DNA from: Whalleya microplaca
Lineage: Eukaryota > Ascomycota > Sordariomycetes > Xylariales > Xylariaceae
DNA length: 64,000 bases
Direction: 5' to 3'
NCBI GenBank assembly: GCA_022497155.1
Contig: MU385734.1
Span: 124,001-188,000 of the forward strand
The position numbers and the translations under genes were made by a program. Below the pieces are notes generated by a model. That model was not told where the DNA came from. It did not search any database and was given only the letters and a program-made list of their open reading frames with translations. Numbering within the stretch: the first letter of the stretch is position 1; the number at the start of each line of letters is the position of its first letter. Positions 32,873 through 44,471 of this stretch are shown piece by piece.

Positions 32873-35313
32873 GTTGTGTCTCGATGGAGTATATCTAACC
32901 TGAGGGACTGTCGATGCTACAAGCTTCCCGTTATCTCTACCGTTTGTCTCTGAGTGGGAGGGAATATAAACCGAGTGACGATATGCAGCGACACAAAATA
33001 ATACGATTGCCACCAAAACAGCATTGGGGGTATCTGGTGGCAGTCGATGAATACTAGATGATGTGGTGGCTTATACTTTATTATATGTCCATCGCTGTAT
33101 AATTATGAGTTCTATTGAACCACATGAGTTAAGATCTAATATGAAGTGCTATAAACAGACCCTGTGAGCTTTATTGACTTATATGGGAATCGTTTTATAT
33201 AAATTTTGTTTTTCCCCTTTTACAAAGGCCTTGGAGATGCTCTGGATCTAGTTTATTACATTAGTATATCAGACATGTCTTATCGAAGTTGATGCTCATG
33301 AGATAGGTATACGTACGCTACCGCAAACTACCCACTCAATGTCATTTTGTCTATATAACCATTTTATAAATTATATACCATATATTTGAAAGATTACAAT
33401 GAGTATCATTATAGAGGCTCAAATACAATTCCATGTTCATAAAGATCATTCTACGAGACGCCAACTTTTGATCGTAATAATAGGCACTTGAGTTTCACCC
33501 GCGGAACAATCTTTATATGGCCAGGTTCTTTTCGAGTAAGTTGAGCATCTACCAGCGATTATTCTGACAAGCTCCCTACGTCCCGCGTAGATTAATCAAG
33601 GTTGTCCTAACCGAGCTCGCCAAGTGCAGCAAAAATCAACTTCTGCAGGCAAACAGATTATTACGATTTCATTGTCCCATAATTACTCCCACTATTGAAA
33701 AGAGGAAAATTAAGAGGCTTAGAATGGAGGATCTAGCCCGGACCAAAGTCTTCCTAATGGAACCTTAGCTCAAGGTAGAGAAGCGTGACAATAATCCCTC
33801 AGATAAAGATATCTAGGAGGACGACGATATATCCCAGAACCATATTGTATGGATCTTGTACGAGGCCGTTTATCCCTAGCTTCAAGTGTACGACCTATAC
33901 ATGTCAGCTATGTAGAGATACACTGTATTTATAAACAGCAAGGGGATTCTTTCGTTCCACCTCTCTGGGACAGCCCGGAAGGACACTATCACGAGAAAAA
34001 GGTTTGGCGCCTTCTTCGTTCGTATCTTCATGCATGGTACGTTTATAAAGCCAGATACCCGCCAGCATATGTGGATAGGCTATTTCTCGGTAGATGCGAA
34101 GCTTGATTTGCTCCTAGGAGCAGGGGTATGCCAACTAGGTTGGGGCGAAATGCATTCATGGATATGGGGGTTGTAATTTTGGTTGTGATCCGTTGCCTCA
34201 ACGCGCTGGCCCTACTAGGCTAGTATAGGGCAGAAAATCGCAGAGGGTGCACCGAATGTGGTGACCAAGTGTATGCGGCAACAGACGATCTGCGTATGTT
34301 TTGCATGACTAGTTGGGCAATAATGCGCCAATAGGCCCTCGCTTGATAGGCAAGGGGCCAGAGGCATCAATAGCTTGATAGTACCGCCGACAATAACCCC
34401 TGATACAGCCTTGTAGACAATTCTGTATGCGAGTACGTGCTTCACGCGAGCTTGTGTATTGTTTGCGTGGTATACAGCAATGAAGATAGTCTTGCCTTAC
34501 GTGGGAGCATCGTACAATGCCCTTTCGGCCGAACCGACTTAGTATCCTAGGTCTAGCTTAATAATACATGCATTACTCCTCGCTGGGTGGGCACTCAGCT
34601 TTGGCTGGGTGTCTTCCCAGCGAAGGATTTGTATCTTGACGCGATGCTGGGGCTCGCCATTTGCGGGTGAACTAAGACAATCCCATGTACGACTGCGGTC
34701 TCTTAAGAGATGAATCCACAAATCCGAAGCCTATTGAAGCTAACACTCTACCAGTACAGCTACTTACTCTTCAGAGAACCACTGGGTTTGTCTCGGTGTG
34801 CTGTTTGTTTGCGTGATGTATTCATCGCTAATGGAAGGGCGAATGACAACTGCACAGCTCATGATATGTCTCAATAGTAACCATTCAACCGAAAGAAGGG
34901 CCCATCCACTCGATAGAAACATCCCAGTCGGTCAGGCATAGCTTACACGACCCTATACTGTGAAAGCCCGAGTTACTTGGCAATGCTTAGTCGACAGCAG
35001 GTAGATTGAAGTATTGCCCATTCCATCTCCGTAGGTATGTTAACAGTCGTGTGAATACAGGCCAAGAGAAACTGAACGGAGGTGAAGGAATCCTGTAAGG
35101 ATTTACTTTCTACCCCTGAAAGGAACTGACGGTGCGTGGCGGATAAGAAAAGCTATATCGACCAATTCAGACCTCTGTGACTCTTCTAGTATGCCTTAGA
35201 GGAAAGAGGGAAAGGGAGTGAAGGTTGGGGGAGGGGGGAGAGGTGGTGTGTGCGCCTTCTCTTAGGTCTGTGGTATGGTTTATAAATGTTAACAAGTAGT
35301 GTACCCTTAACAA
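32873..35313. other. Gene-poor flank of the retrotransposon
   Basis: Composition returns to near-even. An 85-codon frame at 33849-34106 and shorter frames near 34215-34720 have no recognisable homology or splice structure. A stretch at about 33600-33840 reads like a Lys/Glu-rich coil interrupted by stops and could be a decayed gene. Nothing here can be called with confidence. Confidence 0.4.
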
Positions 35314-35475
35314 TCCCTTATGGTGTAGTGGTGAGGCTTTCGGGTCTTGTTATTGTACTATGAGGGACCCCCGGGTTCGATTCAATGCTGAGGCAGTGAA
35401 GTCTCGCTTGGGCCTCGTCCTTTGAGTGGTCCGGATCTGTCCTATGATGCAGGAATCCAGCCCAAATTTTTTTTT
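35314..35475 (+). repeat. tRNA-derived SINE-like unit
   Basis: It begins TCCCTTA, followed by an A-box TGGTGTAGTGG (35321-35331) and a B-box GGTTCGATTC (35374-35383). The head resembles tRNA-Glu/Gln/Asp but cannot fold a proper anticodon or T stem. About 80 bases of unrelated body follow, ending in nine Ts (35467-35475), a Pol III stop. That order is the layout of a fungal SINE; a lone tRNA pseudogene is the alternative. Confidence 0.5.
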
Positions 35476-35809
35476 CTATTTAAGTTTTTTGATATATGAT
35501 TTTCAATAGCTTGGAAAAGGGTCTCTGTACTAGGGGCTAAGAAGTTTATGGTTTTCCCAAGTCTTGCTTGATAATAAGGTAGTGTGAAATGCGAGTGATA
35601 GAACCTCATTGTAAGTAAAATAACTTGGCCTAAAGGCAGACCTCTTTACATTTACATTTTACATGTTAAACCAGCTTGGGCTTAGGGCTCGACAAGACAG
35701 TTAGCATGCCAGGAAGGTCACCGAAAGCAGTAGCATAGCATTCATCCATATTCGAGTAACATTGGGAGGCCTCAGGCGAATAATAGAATGATTCTGTTCT
35801 ACAGATGTC
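35476..35809. other. 3' flank of rad4
   Basis: 334 bases between the SINE-like unit and the rad4 stop. The part next to 35810 should be the rad4 3' UTR. No gene seen. Confidence 0.45.
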
Positions 35810-38800
35810 TTAATCACTATCTGAGACCACAAAGTCATCGTCGTCGTCATCCTCGTCCGAGGACATGACTTTGTTCCTTCGTGACCGTCTTCTCGTAGAC
35901 TGTTTCGGCTTGGCCTTCGCCTTTGGGGCCGCCTTCTTGGGCGCTGCCTTGGCTGGAGCCTCCGCTTCAGGGCTTGGGGTTGGATCGGGTGGCGGAGCCT
36001 CGGCGTCCTCTTGCTTCCCGTATTCTACCTCAAACGGATCATCCCCGTCGTCGCTATCTTCGTCTTCGTCATGCGCCGGCGGGAAGAAGTCGGAAGTACG
36101 ACGAGGCTCGGCCGGCTCCCCCTCTTCCTCGTAGCCCTCAGGCAGGAACCCTCCAGCCATATCCTCGTCTTTCTCGCGCATGGCCGCGAAGCCCTCGTGA
36201 TCCCCACGGTCGTGATCGAAGACTTTCACGGACTCGTCGAGCTCCCCCCACTCCTGCTTGAAGCGGTCGGCGATGCGCAGGCCCATCAGGAACTTCCGCC
36301 ACATGCCCAGCGTCTCCTTGCGACGCTTCTCGTTCTCCTTCCGGGCCCGCTCTGCCTCGTCCTTCTCGAGCTCCTCGATCACGCGCTCGTAGTTCTCCTC
36401 GGCGATCACGGCGCCCTGGATCACGGGCACGGCCATGCGGTGCCCGAATTCAAACCCGACGACGGCTTCTGCGTAGTCGACCTCGAGACGCTTGCAGACG
36501 CGGACGATGCCGCGGTAGGGAACGTGGATAGCGCCTAAGCAGCGGTTAGATAGATGAGACACATGGATGGCGTGTGAGAACTACCTTCTGGACACATATG
36601 CTCTGCAAACATGTCGATGTTCCTATCGTAAATTAGCTTGCCTGTATCGTCCGTGATGAACTCTTGACATACCCATATTCGTTCTTCGGGATAACGCCGT
36701 CCTTGATGGGATCGGGAATGATCCAGTCCGTCTGTTCGAGGCTGTACAGTGGTTGCATGACTTTCTGTCCGGTAGCCGCCTCCGCCTCGGCGATCTCCCT
36801 CCGTCTATTGGTCGTAGCCGCTCGGTAAGGCGCATGTTTCAAAGGCTTAACTCCATCGATGGGAGCGCGGCCCTGTTTATGCCAGGTCTCCGCACTCTTG
36901 ATCTCCACGACGTCTTTGCGAAGGTACACGTTTTCTTCCTCGACTTTAGACCCCTTTCCCTTGTTGCGGAAGACCTTGACTGGGACGGCGTCGGGAAGCA
37001 GAGCCTCTTCGCGCTTGAGGTGGCGCTCCAGCACATATTCTTTCGATGTTTTGTAGTATTGTAGTGTTTCCTCGCCTTCCTTGACCTCTTTCTTCTCGGG
37101 CTTTGCGGGCTTTAGATCGGTGGATTCCTCTACCTCGTCTGCCTCGGTGATAGGATGTTTCTTGTCACCCCGAGCATATCCTCTCATGACCGATTTGAAC
37201 CAGTCGAAGCGATCATATCGTTTTACCTTGCCATGTTTATTGTATACCGGTATCTTCTCCTCGGGCATCCTGACACCTTTCGTTTTCCCGGGAAATATCT
37301 GTTTTCTGAGGTAGCGTACTGTAACATCCTTCGCGGTGCCGTCTTGTGAGAAGCCGACACAGTAGGCCATGATCTGCTTTGCTTTGTCGGCTTTACCGCC
37401 CCGTGGCTCCAGGGACTCAACCAACTCCCGGCTCGTCGCCACGACAAATTTGACCATGAAGTCGACAGGAAGGTATTTGTTCGTTATTGGCGACAAGACT
37501 TCGGTCCAATAGTGAGGGAATTCCAAGTCCTTATCGTAGGGTTTTGATTCCGGTCGTTTCGGGCGCATAGTGTCTGTTACGTCAACGACCGATGCATCGT
37601 CATCGCTCTCATCCGTAACTGGTTCTGCATATTCATCCGATTCGTCTATGTCTATCTTGAGTGCATCTTTATCGCTCTTTCTTGTTCGACGGCTTGCCGG
37701 CTTGACAGGGGCCTTCTTTTTGCTAGTCGTAGCAGCAGTGGCGGTTTTCTCGGCATTCGCCTGTCGCTCCTTGCTGGACTTCTCATCGTCTGCTTCTTCG
37801 ATTTTGCTCCAGCCAAACCCAAGCGACTGAATATTGGCGACCAACCGCGCCTCGAGTCCCAGGCCACGTAGTAATGCAGTGAAGAGCTGCGCTCCCACAT
37901 CGCGGCTACCGGCGCAGTCCTGGGCGTGCCGTCTAAATTCTTCTAGGTTTCTAATTCGTTCCCCAAAACGCTCGGGATCGTGTTCTTCCTCCTCGAAATT
38001 CGCTCTTAATTTGCCTAGTCTCCTGGCTTCCATATAGCCCCATTTTCGCAATCCGGGCGCCGTGATACGAAACCGCTGTTTCCACCATGACAAGAGAACC
38101 TTCATAAGCCTGAACAGAGGATCGCCGTGGCTCATGTCGGGGATCCCCTTTTCAAGTCGATCTGCCGCCTCACCCCAGTCCCTCGTTGGTTTCGAGGCGG
38201 ACTGCTTCCCCTTTCCCTTGACCTTGGCCTTGGCCTTGGCATTGGGATTGGACTTACCCTTCACGGGTTTCTTGGGGTCTTCGGGCACATCGAGGCCACT
38301 GCTTTGTCTCCAACGGTCAACCTCGCCCCATAGTCTTGGCGATAAATGCGAGATCATAATCGCTTGCACCTCCTCGTCGCACAGCCAAGCGTTCCGGGTC
38401 GCGTTATGCCAGAGTAGACATTGCACATGAACACAGTGAGTGGCAATGCGCATGGCCTTCGCTTTCTTGGATGCGCCTTTCTTGCTGCCGAGTTCACTTG
38501 CCAACGGAACCGAATGGCCTTGATACAGAGTCAACTCAAGATCGGCAAGCACCGGTTCCGGCGGAGGCTCGTGGTCAGGTACATCTTCAAACTCCATGTC
38601 CTCGTCATCATCATCATCATCGTCGTCGTCCCCTGCATCGTGATTCACTTTCTGGCGCTTCGCCGCGGGCACATCCTCAAATTCGACGTCCGAGAGAGAA
38701 CTGAGAGAGCTGCTGTCGCTTTCATCATCCTCGTGCATCTGCTGAATGACCGACTTGGTCTTCTCGGCTGATCTGGATTTCGAACCGGAATCCAATTCAT

Positions 38801-38948
38801 CGAACAAGGTAGTCTTCCGTGGTGGTACGGATGCTACCGGGGTGGATTTGCCTTTACCCTTGCCATTGACCGACTTCTGTTTCGTGACACGGCTGCCACT
38901 ATCCGGAGACGGCGTACGCAGCCTTTTGCGCGGTACGTTCGGAGGCAT
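35810..38948 (-). CDS. rad4: Rad4/XPC nucleotide-excision-repair protein
   Basis: Three exons on the minus strand (36673-38948, 36585-36622 and 35810-36534) encode 1012 residues. The 38-base middle exon encodes NIDMFAEHMCPEG. A Lys/Ser/Asp-rich N terminus precedes the transglutaminase-like fold (THCVHVQCLLWHNATRNAWLCD, then FTALLRGLGLEARLVANIQ and FPHYWTEVLSP). The C-terminal beta-hairpin domains BHD1-3 follow: TSKEYVLERHLKREEALLP, then EYGNIDMFAEHMCPEGAIHV, then PYRGIVRVCKRLEVDYAEAV at about 775-795. The tail is acidic. Known role: it recognises helix-distorting damage such as UV photoproducts and starts global-genome repair, binding with Rad23. The start is the ATG at 38948 because the open frame before it has no ATG. 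It is divergent from the AN1 gene. Confidence 0.95.
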
Positions 38949-39438
38949 ATTTCCGGTGACATATGGGCAAACAGCCAAAGTTGAACATGTATCAAGAGCA
39001 GAATGATTCCTAGCCTAGCTAGGGACAGAGCCGCATTCGGACCTTGTCGTCATCGAAACGCGAAAACCCGTGACTTCCATTAAACAGGTACGGAATACTT
39101 AAAGCGCAGTAAGCATTAGTCAGCGACCCGGCAGACCCGACAGCCCGAACGCAGCGCTGGAATTCGCTAGGCTAGGTACATCAGACGCTAACCCCAGGTA
39201 GTATTAGCGCCTCAGCCGCAGCATCGCACGCCCGCACGCCCGCATGCCCGCAATGTGCCCCGCCACTAAGCAGCCTAACCACCAGCTCCTTCCAGACTGT
39301 TCCTTAGTAGCCTTTTATTCATCTTAATCATCTGCCGCGCCGCCCTCGACGCTTACGAGTCGCCCGACTGCCTACGTCTCTCTTTCATCTCACCCTACTA
39401 TACATAAAGCAACCATCCGACCCCCATCCCATGCAAAG
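38949..39438. promoter_or_regulatory. Divergent promoter between rad4 and the AN1 zinc-finger gene
   Basis: 490 bases separate the two start codons. The sequence is C-rich toward the AN1 gene, with a CT-rich leader at about 39300-39420. No specific operator was recognised. Confidence 0.5.
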
Positions 39439-40371
39439 ATGGCCTCCTCATCTACCGCCGCCGACGCGCACGAGACGAGCTACGTGAAGATGGACAAAGA
39501 CAACGACCTGACGCTGATCGGGAAGCACTGCCAGCTGGAATACTGCAACCAGCTGGACTTCCTGCCCTTCTTCTGCCAGAGCTGCAAGAAGACCTTCTGC
39601 CTCGACCACCGCACCGAGGACGCCCACAAGTGCGCCAGCGCCGGCGCCTGGGCCGCGCGGCGGCGCGCCGCCCAGCTCGCGACGCCCTCCGCCGGCGAGG
39701 GCAAGCGCATGCGCGAGTTCGTGTCCGCGAAGCCCTGCGCCGCCGACGACTGCAAGACCGTCGTCGGCACGTCGCTGGTGCCCGGCGTCCACTGCGCGAC
39801 CTGCAACCGCGACTACTGCCTCAAGCACCGCCTCGGCGAGGAGCACGACTGTAAGAATAAGGTCCCCATCGGCGCGCGCCCCGCCCAGTTCGACGTCGCC
39901 GAGCAGACCAAGTCCGCGTTCGCGAAGCTGCGGGCCTGGGGCTCCGCGAAGAAGGAGAAGGCGGGCCGCGTCCTGCCGAAGCCGAAACCGTCGTCTACGG
40001 CGGCGCGGTTGGTCGCTACAAATAATCTGAAGAAGACGGCGAAGGGCGATGCCAAGCTGCCCCCGGAGAAGAGGGTCTACGTGTATGTGGAGGCCGAGGC
40101 CGAGACGACGACGGCGAAGAACTATAAGGGCGAGTTCTTCTACTCGAAGGACTGGGTTGTGGGCAGGGTGCTGGACGCTGCGGCGCGGAGCTTGCAGGTC
40201 GAGAACGTCAATAACCAGTCCTCGGATGAGAGGGATAAGCTGAGGGTATTCCACGTCGAGGGCGGCCGTGTGTTGGAGTTTAACGAGAAGGTCGGTTCGG
40301 TGCTCGTGAGCGGCAACACGATAGTATTGCTGCGGGGGATTGGACCGCCGCCCGATTTAATCGAGATGTAA
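39439..40371 (+). CDS. cuz1: Cuz1/ZFAND1-type AN1 zinc-finger protein
   Basis: One exon, 310 residues. Two AN1 fingers occur in tandem: residues about 31-68 (HCQLEYCNQLDFLPFFC, CKKTFCLDHR, HKC) and about 98-138 (CAADDC, HCATCNRDYCLKHR, HDC). After a basic linker the C terminus (about 210-310) reads like the ubiquitin-like domain of Cuz1. The order two AN1 plus UBL is that of human ZFAND1; yeast Cuz1 links Cdc48/p97 to the proteasome and protects against arsenite. Function here is inferred from that family. An 18-codon upstream frame starts at 39431 and overlaps this start in another phase. Confidence 0.85.
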   Translation: MASSSTAADAHETSYVKMDKDNDLTLIGKHCQLEYCNQLDFLPFFCQSCKKTFCLDHRTEDAHKCASAGAWAARRRAAQLATPSAGEGKRMREFVSAKPCAADDCKTVVGTSLVPGVHCATCNRDYCLKHRLGEEHDCKNKVPIGARPAQFDVAEQTKSAFAKLRAWGSAKKEKAGRVLPKPKPSSTAARLVATNNLKKTAKGDAKLPPEKRVYVYVEAEAETTTAKNYKGEFFYSKDWVVGRVLDAAARSLQVENVNNQSSDERDKLRVFHVEGGRVLEFNEKVGSVLVSGNTIVLLRGIGPPPDLIEM

Positions 40372-40656
40372 ACCTATTTAGGATAACGAGTCATGATGGA
40401 TTGCATTTACACCGGCGTTCTTAGGCATAGCGTTTTGTTTTACGGAGTACAGTAGCGATATCTTGGCGATATCAGCCAAGTTCGTATATTCCTCAATTTA
40501 ATGGGCCAAGGGTCTGGGCCATTATAAATATATATATTTCCGACTGGGAGTGATGTGTCATATGATGACACCAAAACGTAAATGCAAGAAGGGAGAAAAC
40601 TCGATGTACGCCGTACCCTCTAACATCCATGCGATATCGTATTGTCTTCCGTACTT

Positions 40657-41647
40657 CTACAGTTCTTTCTCTTTGGGCTCTGCCTTGTGTCTCTGCAAAG
40701 CAGCCTCTCGTCCCGTCGATGGCGAGTTGCCCACGAACGCCTGGCCCCCGTACAGAGCGAAGCCCCTATGGAACAACCACTCCACTGCATTCTCGACGGG
40801 CTTGTCGAACAGCACGGGCAGGAACGGCACAACCGAGAGACCAAGGCCAATAGGCCCCCACACCCTGAGCGTCTTGTTCTTCACATCCTTCATCGCCCGC
40901 CCGGAGTACCGGACCACGCTGTGGATCGTGAACGCGGGGAGACCCATACTGGCTATGCTCTGGAAGATGCCCCGCTGCAACATGACGGTCCGATAGTCGT
41001 CCAGGGGATTGACGACGCCGGGCTGCGCGTCCGCGGGCACCGAGGGCGAGAGGCCCGTCATGCGCCGCTGCTTCTCCGAGAGCTCGACCTGCGGGTTGAT
41101 GGTGCGCTGGTTCTGCCAGTAGGCCTTGTAGCCCTCGTACGACACGTCGCCCAGGATGTACGCCCACGACACGCCGTACGCGCCCCGCACCAGCCATGGG
41201 TGCGCGACGGGCCGGAACGACTCCCCTATGTCCGAGGTGTAGGCCACATAGCGCTGCGCCGACAGCATCACCGTGCGCAGCCGGTTGGCGTAGGCCGCAT
41301 AGCGGACGTTGGACTCGGTGGAATCAGGCACACTGGCGGACGGCACATATTAGCCCTACGACAACACACACAACACATACGATACACGCGGCTTTTTGGA
41401 ATAGGTTGGGCGAGGGTTGGGCGACGCACTATCCCTCTACGAGCTCGCCGAAGAAGTTCTCGTCCTTTTCAGACTTGTCTACGATGTTCTGCAGGTTCTT
41501 GGGCAGCTGCCGCCGTTCCGGCAGCTTGGCCGGGTCGAACTGCGTCGCATCGTTCCGGGGGTCTATGCTCGTGGCCGTCGCGGGCGGGGTTTCCGGGCTC
41601 TTGTCCTTGGGAGCGTCGGGGTTGCTTGGGCCTTTGCCCCAGAACAT
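40657..41647 (-). CDS. MTFP1: Mitochondrial fission process protein 1 (MTFP1/MTP18-like)
   Basis: Two exons on the minus strand, 41430-41647 and 40657-41332, encode 297 residues. The donor GTGCGT follows FGELVEG and the acceptor CCGCCAG precedes VPDSTESN. Without this intron the first frame seems to end at a stop after 72 codons. Diagnostic blocks are RYAAYANRLRTVMLSAQRY, VAYTSDIGESFRPVAHPW, GVSWAYILGDVSYEGYKAY, DYRTVMLQRGIFQS, GLPAFTIHSVVRYSGRA and a final hydrophobic WGPIGLGLSVVPFLPVLFD. The animal protein is an inner-membrane factor that promotes mitochondrial fission; fungal members are little studied. It shares a divergent promoter with atp19. Confidence 0.92.
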
Positions 41648-42152
41648 CTTGTCGATCGTTTGGGGTGGTATAACGAGTGCGGGTTTCAAGATAGTGTACA
41701 CGGGTTGGAAATATAGGGAGTTGTTAGAAGAGAATAGGAGACTCGCACAAACGGAACTTGTAAGTGATGAAAGAAGATATGGAGTGTGACGTCGTCGGCA
41801 TTGCTCCCACTGCGCAATCCCGCATTCCCATAGATTATGGTGGATAACTACATATCTTGGGGTAAGAGGCCTGATAAAATCCCGATAACGAGATATGCAT
41901 AGCGTAGCTCGCAAATATGTAGTTGCTCGACAAAACTCTAAATCGAGTCCGGCGGGGTTCAGGATAAACCTCGGGGTTACTAGTATTTCTGTCGAAAGGA
42001 TCCACTTCAATTGAAGCTGCGTCCATTCAATTCGGAGCTTTGAGCATTATTTTGACAACCTCAACTTTTCCCGACTATAAACGACCATCCACTCCTCCAC
42101 GGACCCCTACTCGCACCCATTCGCTCGAGGTCAATTCGCCAATACCGCGAAC
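41648..42152. promoter_or_regulatory. Divergent promoter between MTFP1 and atp19
   Basis: 505 bases lie between the two ATGs. Both genes encode inner-mitochondrial-membrane proteins, so shared control is plausible. I see no further gene; the reading frame upstream of the MTFP1 ATG stays open but lacks conservation. Confidence 0.55.
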
Positions 42153-42514
42153 ATGGTTCAGATGTACACCATCTTCGGCCGCCAGGTCGGCTCGCACTAC
42201 GTAGGTTGCCGTTCCCAAGGGAATCAATCCATCCATCGCACGGCTAGCGACGCCCGGCTAACTAATACCTTCATTTCTCAGGTTGCCATGGGCGTGCTCA
42301 CTGCCCTATTCGGCGGCGGCTACTACGGCTTGAGCGGTGGCAGCAAGAAGCCCACGCAGACCCCTCCCATCAATGCCGCGAGCCCTGACGAGGCCGACTT
42401 CATCCAGTACGCAGCCCGGATATCCCGCAACGGTCCCGATGCTAATCGCAGTACAATAGGAATTTTCTTAAGCAAGCCGATGAGGATGCGAAGGCGAGGG
42501 ATGCGAAGCATTAG
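42153..42514 (+). CDS. ATP19: ATP synthase subunit k (Atp19)
   Basis: Three small exons (42153-42200, 42282-42406, 42460-42514) encode 75 residues; all junctions keep phase. The start MVQMYTIFGRQVGSHY, a single membrane segment (VAMGVLTALFGGGYYG), the signature TPPINAASPDEADFI and the charged end FLKQADEDAKARDAKH match fungal Atp19. It is a small accessory subunit of mitochondrial F1Fo ATP synthase, associated with the dimer. Reading through the second intron gives a false longer protein. It is divergent from MTFP1. Confidence 0.92.
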
Positions 42515-44471
42515 ATTTAGCCGGACGTTGTCGATTCAGCCGGGGTATCGGTCAATTGTACATATAGAGATGGTCACAATGGAGAGCGTCCAACCTGCGA
42601 CGGCGCATTGATAGCCACCAGGGAGTCTCCGGGCATGGCTATGTGGTGGTGATGGGAAATGCTGAATTCTGTCTCACGAGATCTTCAATACTACCCGAAA
42701 TCATCTACTAAGGAATCTGTTGGAATCCATGTGCTCGAACCCCTAGGACGTTCCTGGCGGTATCTCGAAACGTCTTGATTCTAGCAGTCTCGCGGCCACC
42801 TCAGCGCCCCCCAGAGGGTCTTCGAAGCCTTTGAAATTGTTGAATGCGAGTTTGCAGTGACGTGGTCCCTTTGGCCAGCCACTTCTCCGAATCCGCATTC
42901 CGAAATTCGGTTGTAACAAGATTGAGCGCTGTGAATAGTTGCAGAGCTAGTGTTTTATAGGAGGCATCTCATTTGTTAGTATATCTATAAGTTTTGATTA
43001 AGACAGGAGGGACCTGATGAAAACATCGAGGTCTACTAGAGTAAGAAAAAAAAATTTCTCTTTAATATTTTGTTTTAGAAAAATAATTAACAAAAAAGCT
43101 CAGTCCCAAATTCAAGCCTTCGCAGCGGTGGTGAGTCAGAACCCACCTGCGGCTTGAACCTGGGACCTACGAAAAACCCACTTAAGGGTTTTGTCTGGCC
43201 GCCCTTTCCTCCCATTGACCATGCTGCTTAGGTTTAGGAGAATGTTTCGGTTGGGGAAGCACGGTATTATTGTGGTATATAAGCCTTCTGCGGTGGCATT
43301 GACTAGGTGAGTGAATGCCTCGTTGCTGGGAGGGACAAACATTGGTATGATACATCGGCTTCGTACCTCGACAGGCTTGCTTCTACTTTGGCTCCCCGGA
43401 GCACTGGAAACTATGGTCACTCTGTCCTATGCGGCTTTGCGAAGGAGCGGCACCAGGGATTTTCTGGCAAGGACCTGGGATGTCACTAGACAGTTTAAGC
43501 TCTTGGCCAGCTCTCTCTGATGCCTATCAAGTCGTCAGGCTTCGTCAAGGAAAAGGCACCCGCATTGTTGATCAGGACTATTCAGATCAGCCCTAATCTG
43601 AAGCTATATGGGGACAAGCAGAGTCGCTGCCATCCAATTTTCCGTACCTTTCCTCCATTTGAGCGCCCTGGTGATCACTCCAGCTTTTACAATAGATATA
43701 CAACCGACTAGGGTGGTCGTTCTACGGAATTGAGTCCCTACTGCTTAGACGGGCCCCATTGCCACCGTTGCCTCCTGTCACCAGAGTGACTATTATCTTG
43801 AGTTCCCAGGAGAGCAAGGACAAGTATGGAAGTTTGATTCGTTCTGCGTAAGGAAAGCAAAAGTCCTACCACAAATCTCTGAAGCCTTTTGTAAATATCA
43901 CATAATCCTTATGAACGATGGATGGCTGTGCTGTTAGCCCCGAAGTGATACTTCAAATTGGCTGGATTTCAACTACCTATCTTATGAACCCAGCTTCAAA
44001 AAACCGACTTGCGATCTTTAACGAAGACTACTATAAGAAATATGTCTTGGAATCGCGTAATTTGAACGTAGGGTACCTTGAATAACTCCCTTGAGGCTGT
44101 TAAACAATACAGTGTTATATACCGTCTTGCACTGTCTTGTTTACTGTGCTTGTTTTTATAACCATCTTGCGCATGTAGGTCTACCTAGGTAGCCAGCAAA
44201 CGCCTCAAACAATCTACCATCAATTCGACCGCGATAACAAGGCACTGGGAAATTGATGAGCATAGGGTTGAAGTGTCTCCCAAGGCGGCGCTTGGTCAAT
44301 ATAGGACAGGTTCTTCTAATTTAACATTTGACCGCGGCCGAAAGAGCGCTTTCATAAGAATGCCGATGCCAATCGGCGCCAGTATAAGCAACTCCTTGAC
44401 GGGTTGAACTCGCAATTGAATATAAGCCTTTTCATGCATCATACGAATACATATACGCAACATATCTAGAA
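42515..44471. other. Long gene-poor stretch with a SINE-like unit
   Basis: No protein gene is supported. A tRNA-derived unit is annotated at 43092-43222. The palindrome CTACCTAGGTAG occurs at 44181-44192. A/T-rich tracts flank the unit near 43045-43100. Confidence 0.45.
43092..43222 (-). repeat. tRNA-Leu-like SINE-like unit
   Basis: On the minus strand a partial A-box (TGGTCAATGGG), an anticodon-arm-like stem AACCC-TTAAGTG-GGTTT with AAG in the loop, and a B-box GGTTCAAGCC (43151-43160) occur in tRNA order. The T-stem is not paired. A short unrelated body ends at six Ts (43092-43097), a Pol III stop. Its body does not resemble the unit at 35.3 kb. Confidence 0.4.

Noticed and set aside
33599..33840. 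A Lys/Glu-rich stretch resembling the C-terminal part of a pogo-type transposase
   Set aside because: Stops interrupt it and no HTH, DDE motif or inverted repeats are visible nearby; the resemblance is too weak to call.
39448..40254. A 268-codon frame opposite the AN1 gene
   Set aside because: Composition is that of a shadow of GC-rich codons; the plus strand has two diagnostic AN1 fingers.
41429..41431. A stop codon suggesting a separate 72-residue gene upstream of MTFP1
   Set aside because: The stop overlaps the GTGCGT donor; splicing to 41332 joins the two parts into the usual MTFP1 layout.
40642..41673. A 343-codon plus-strand frame across the MTFP1 region
   Set aside because: The minus strand encodes a clear MTFP1 with a phase-consistent intron; the plus frame has no recognisable domains.
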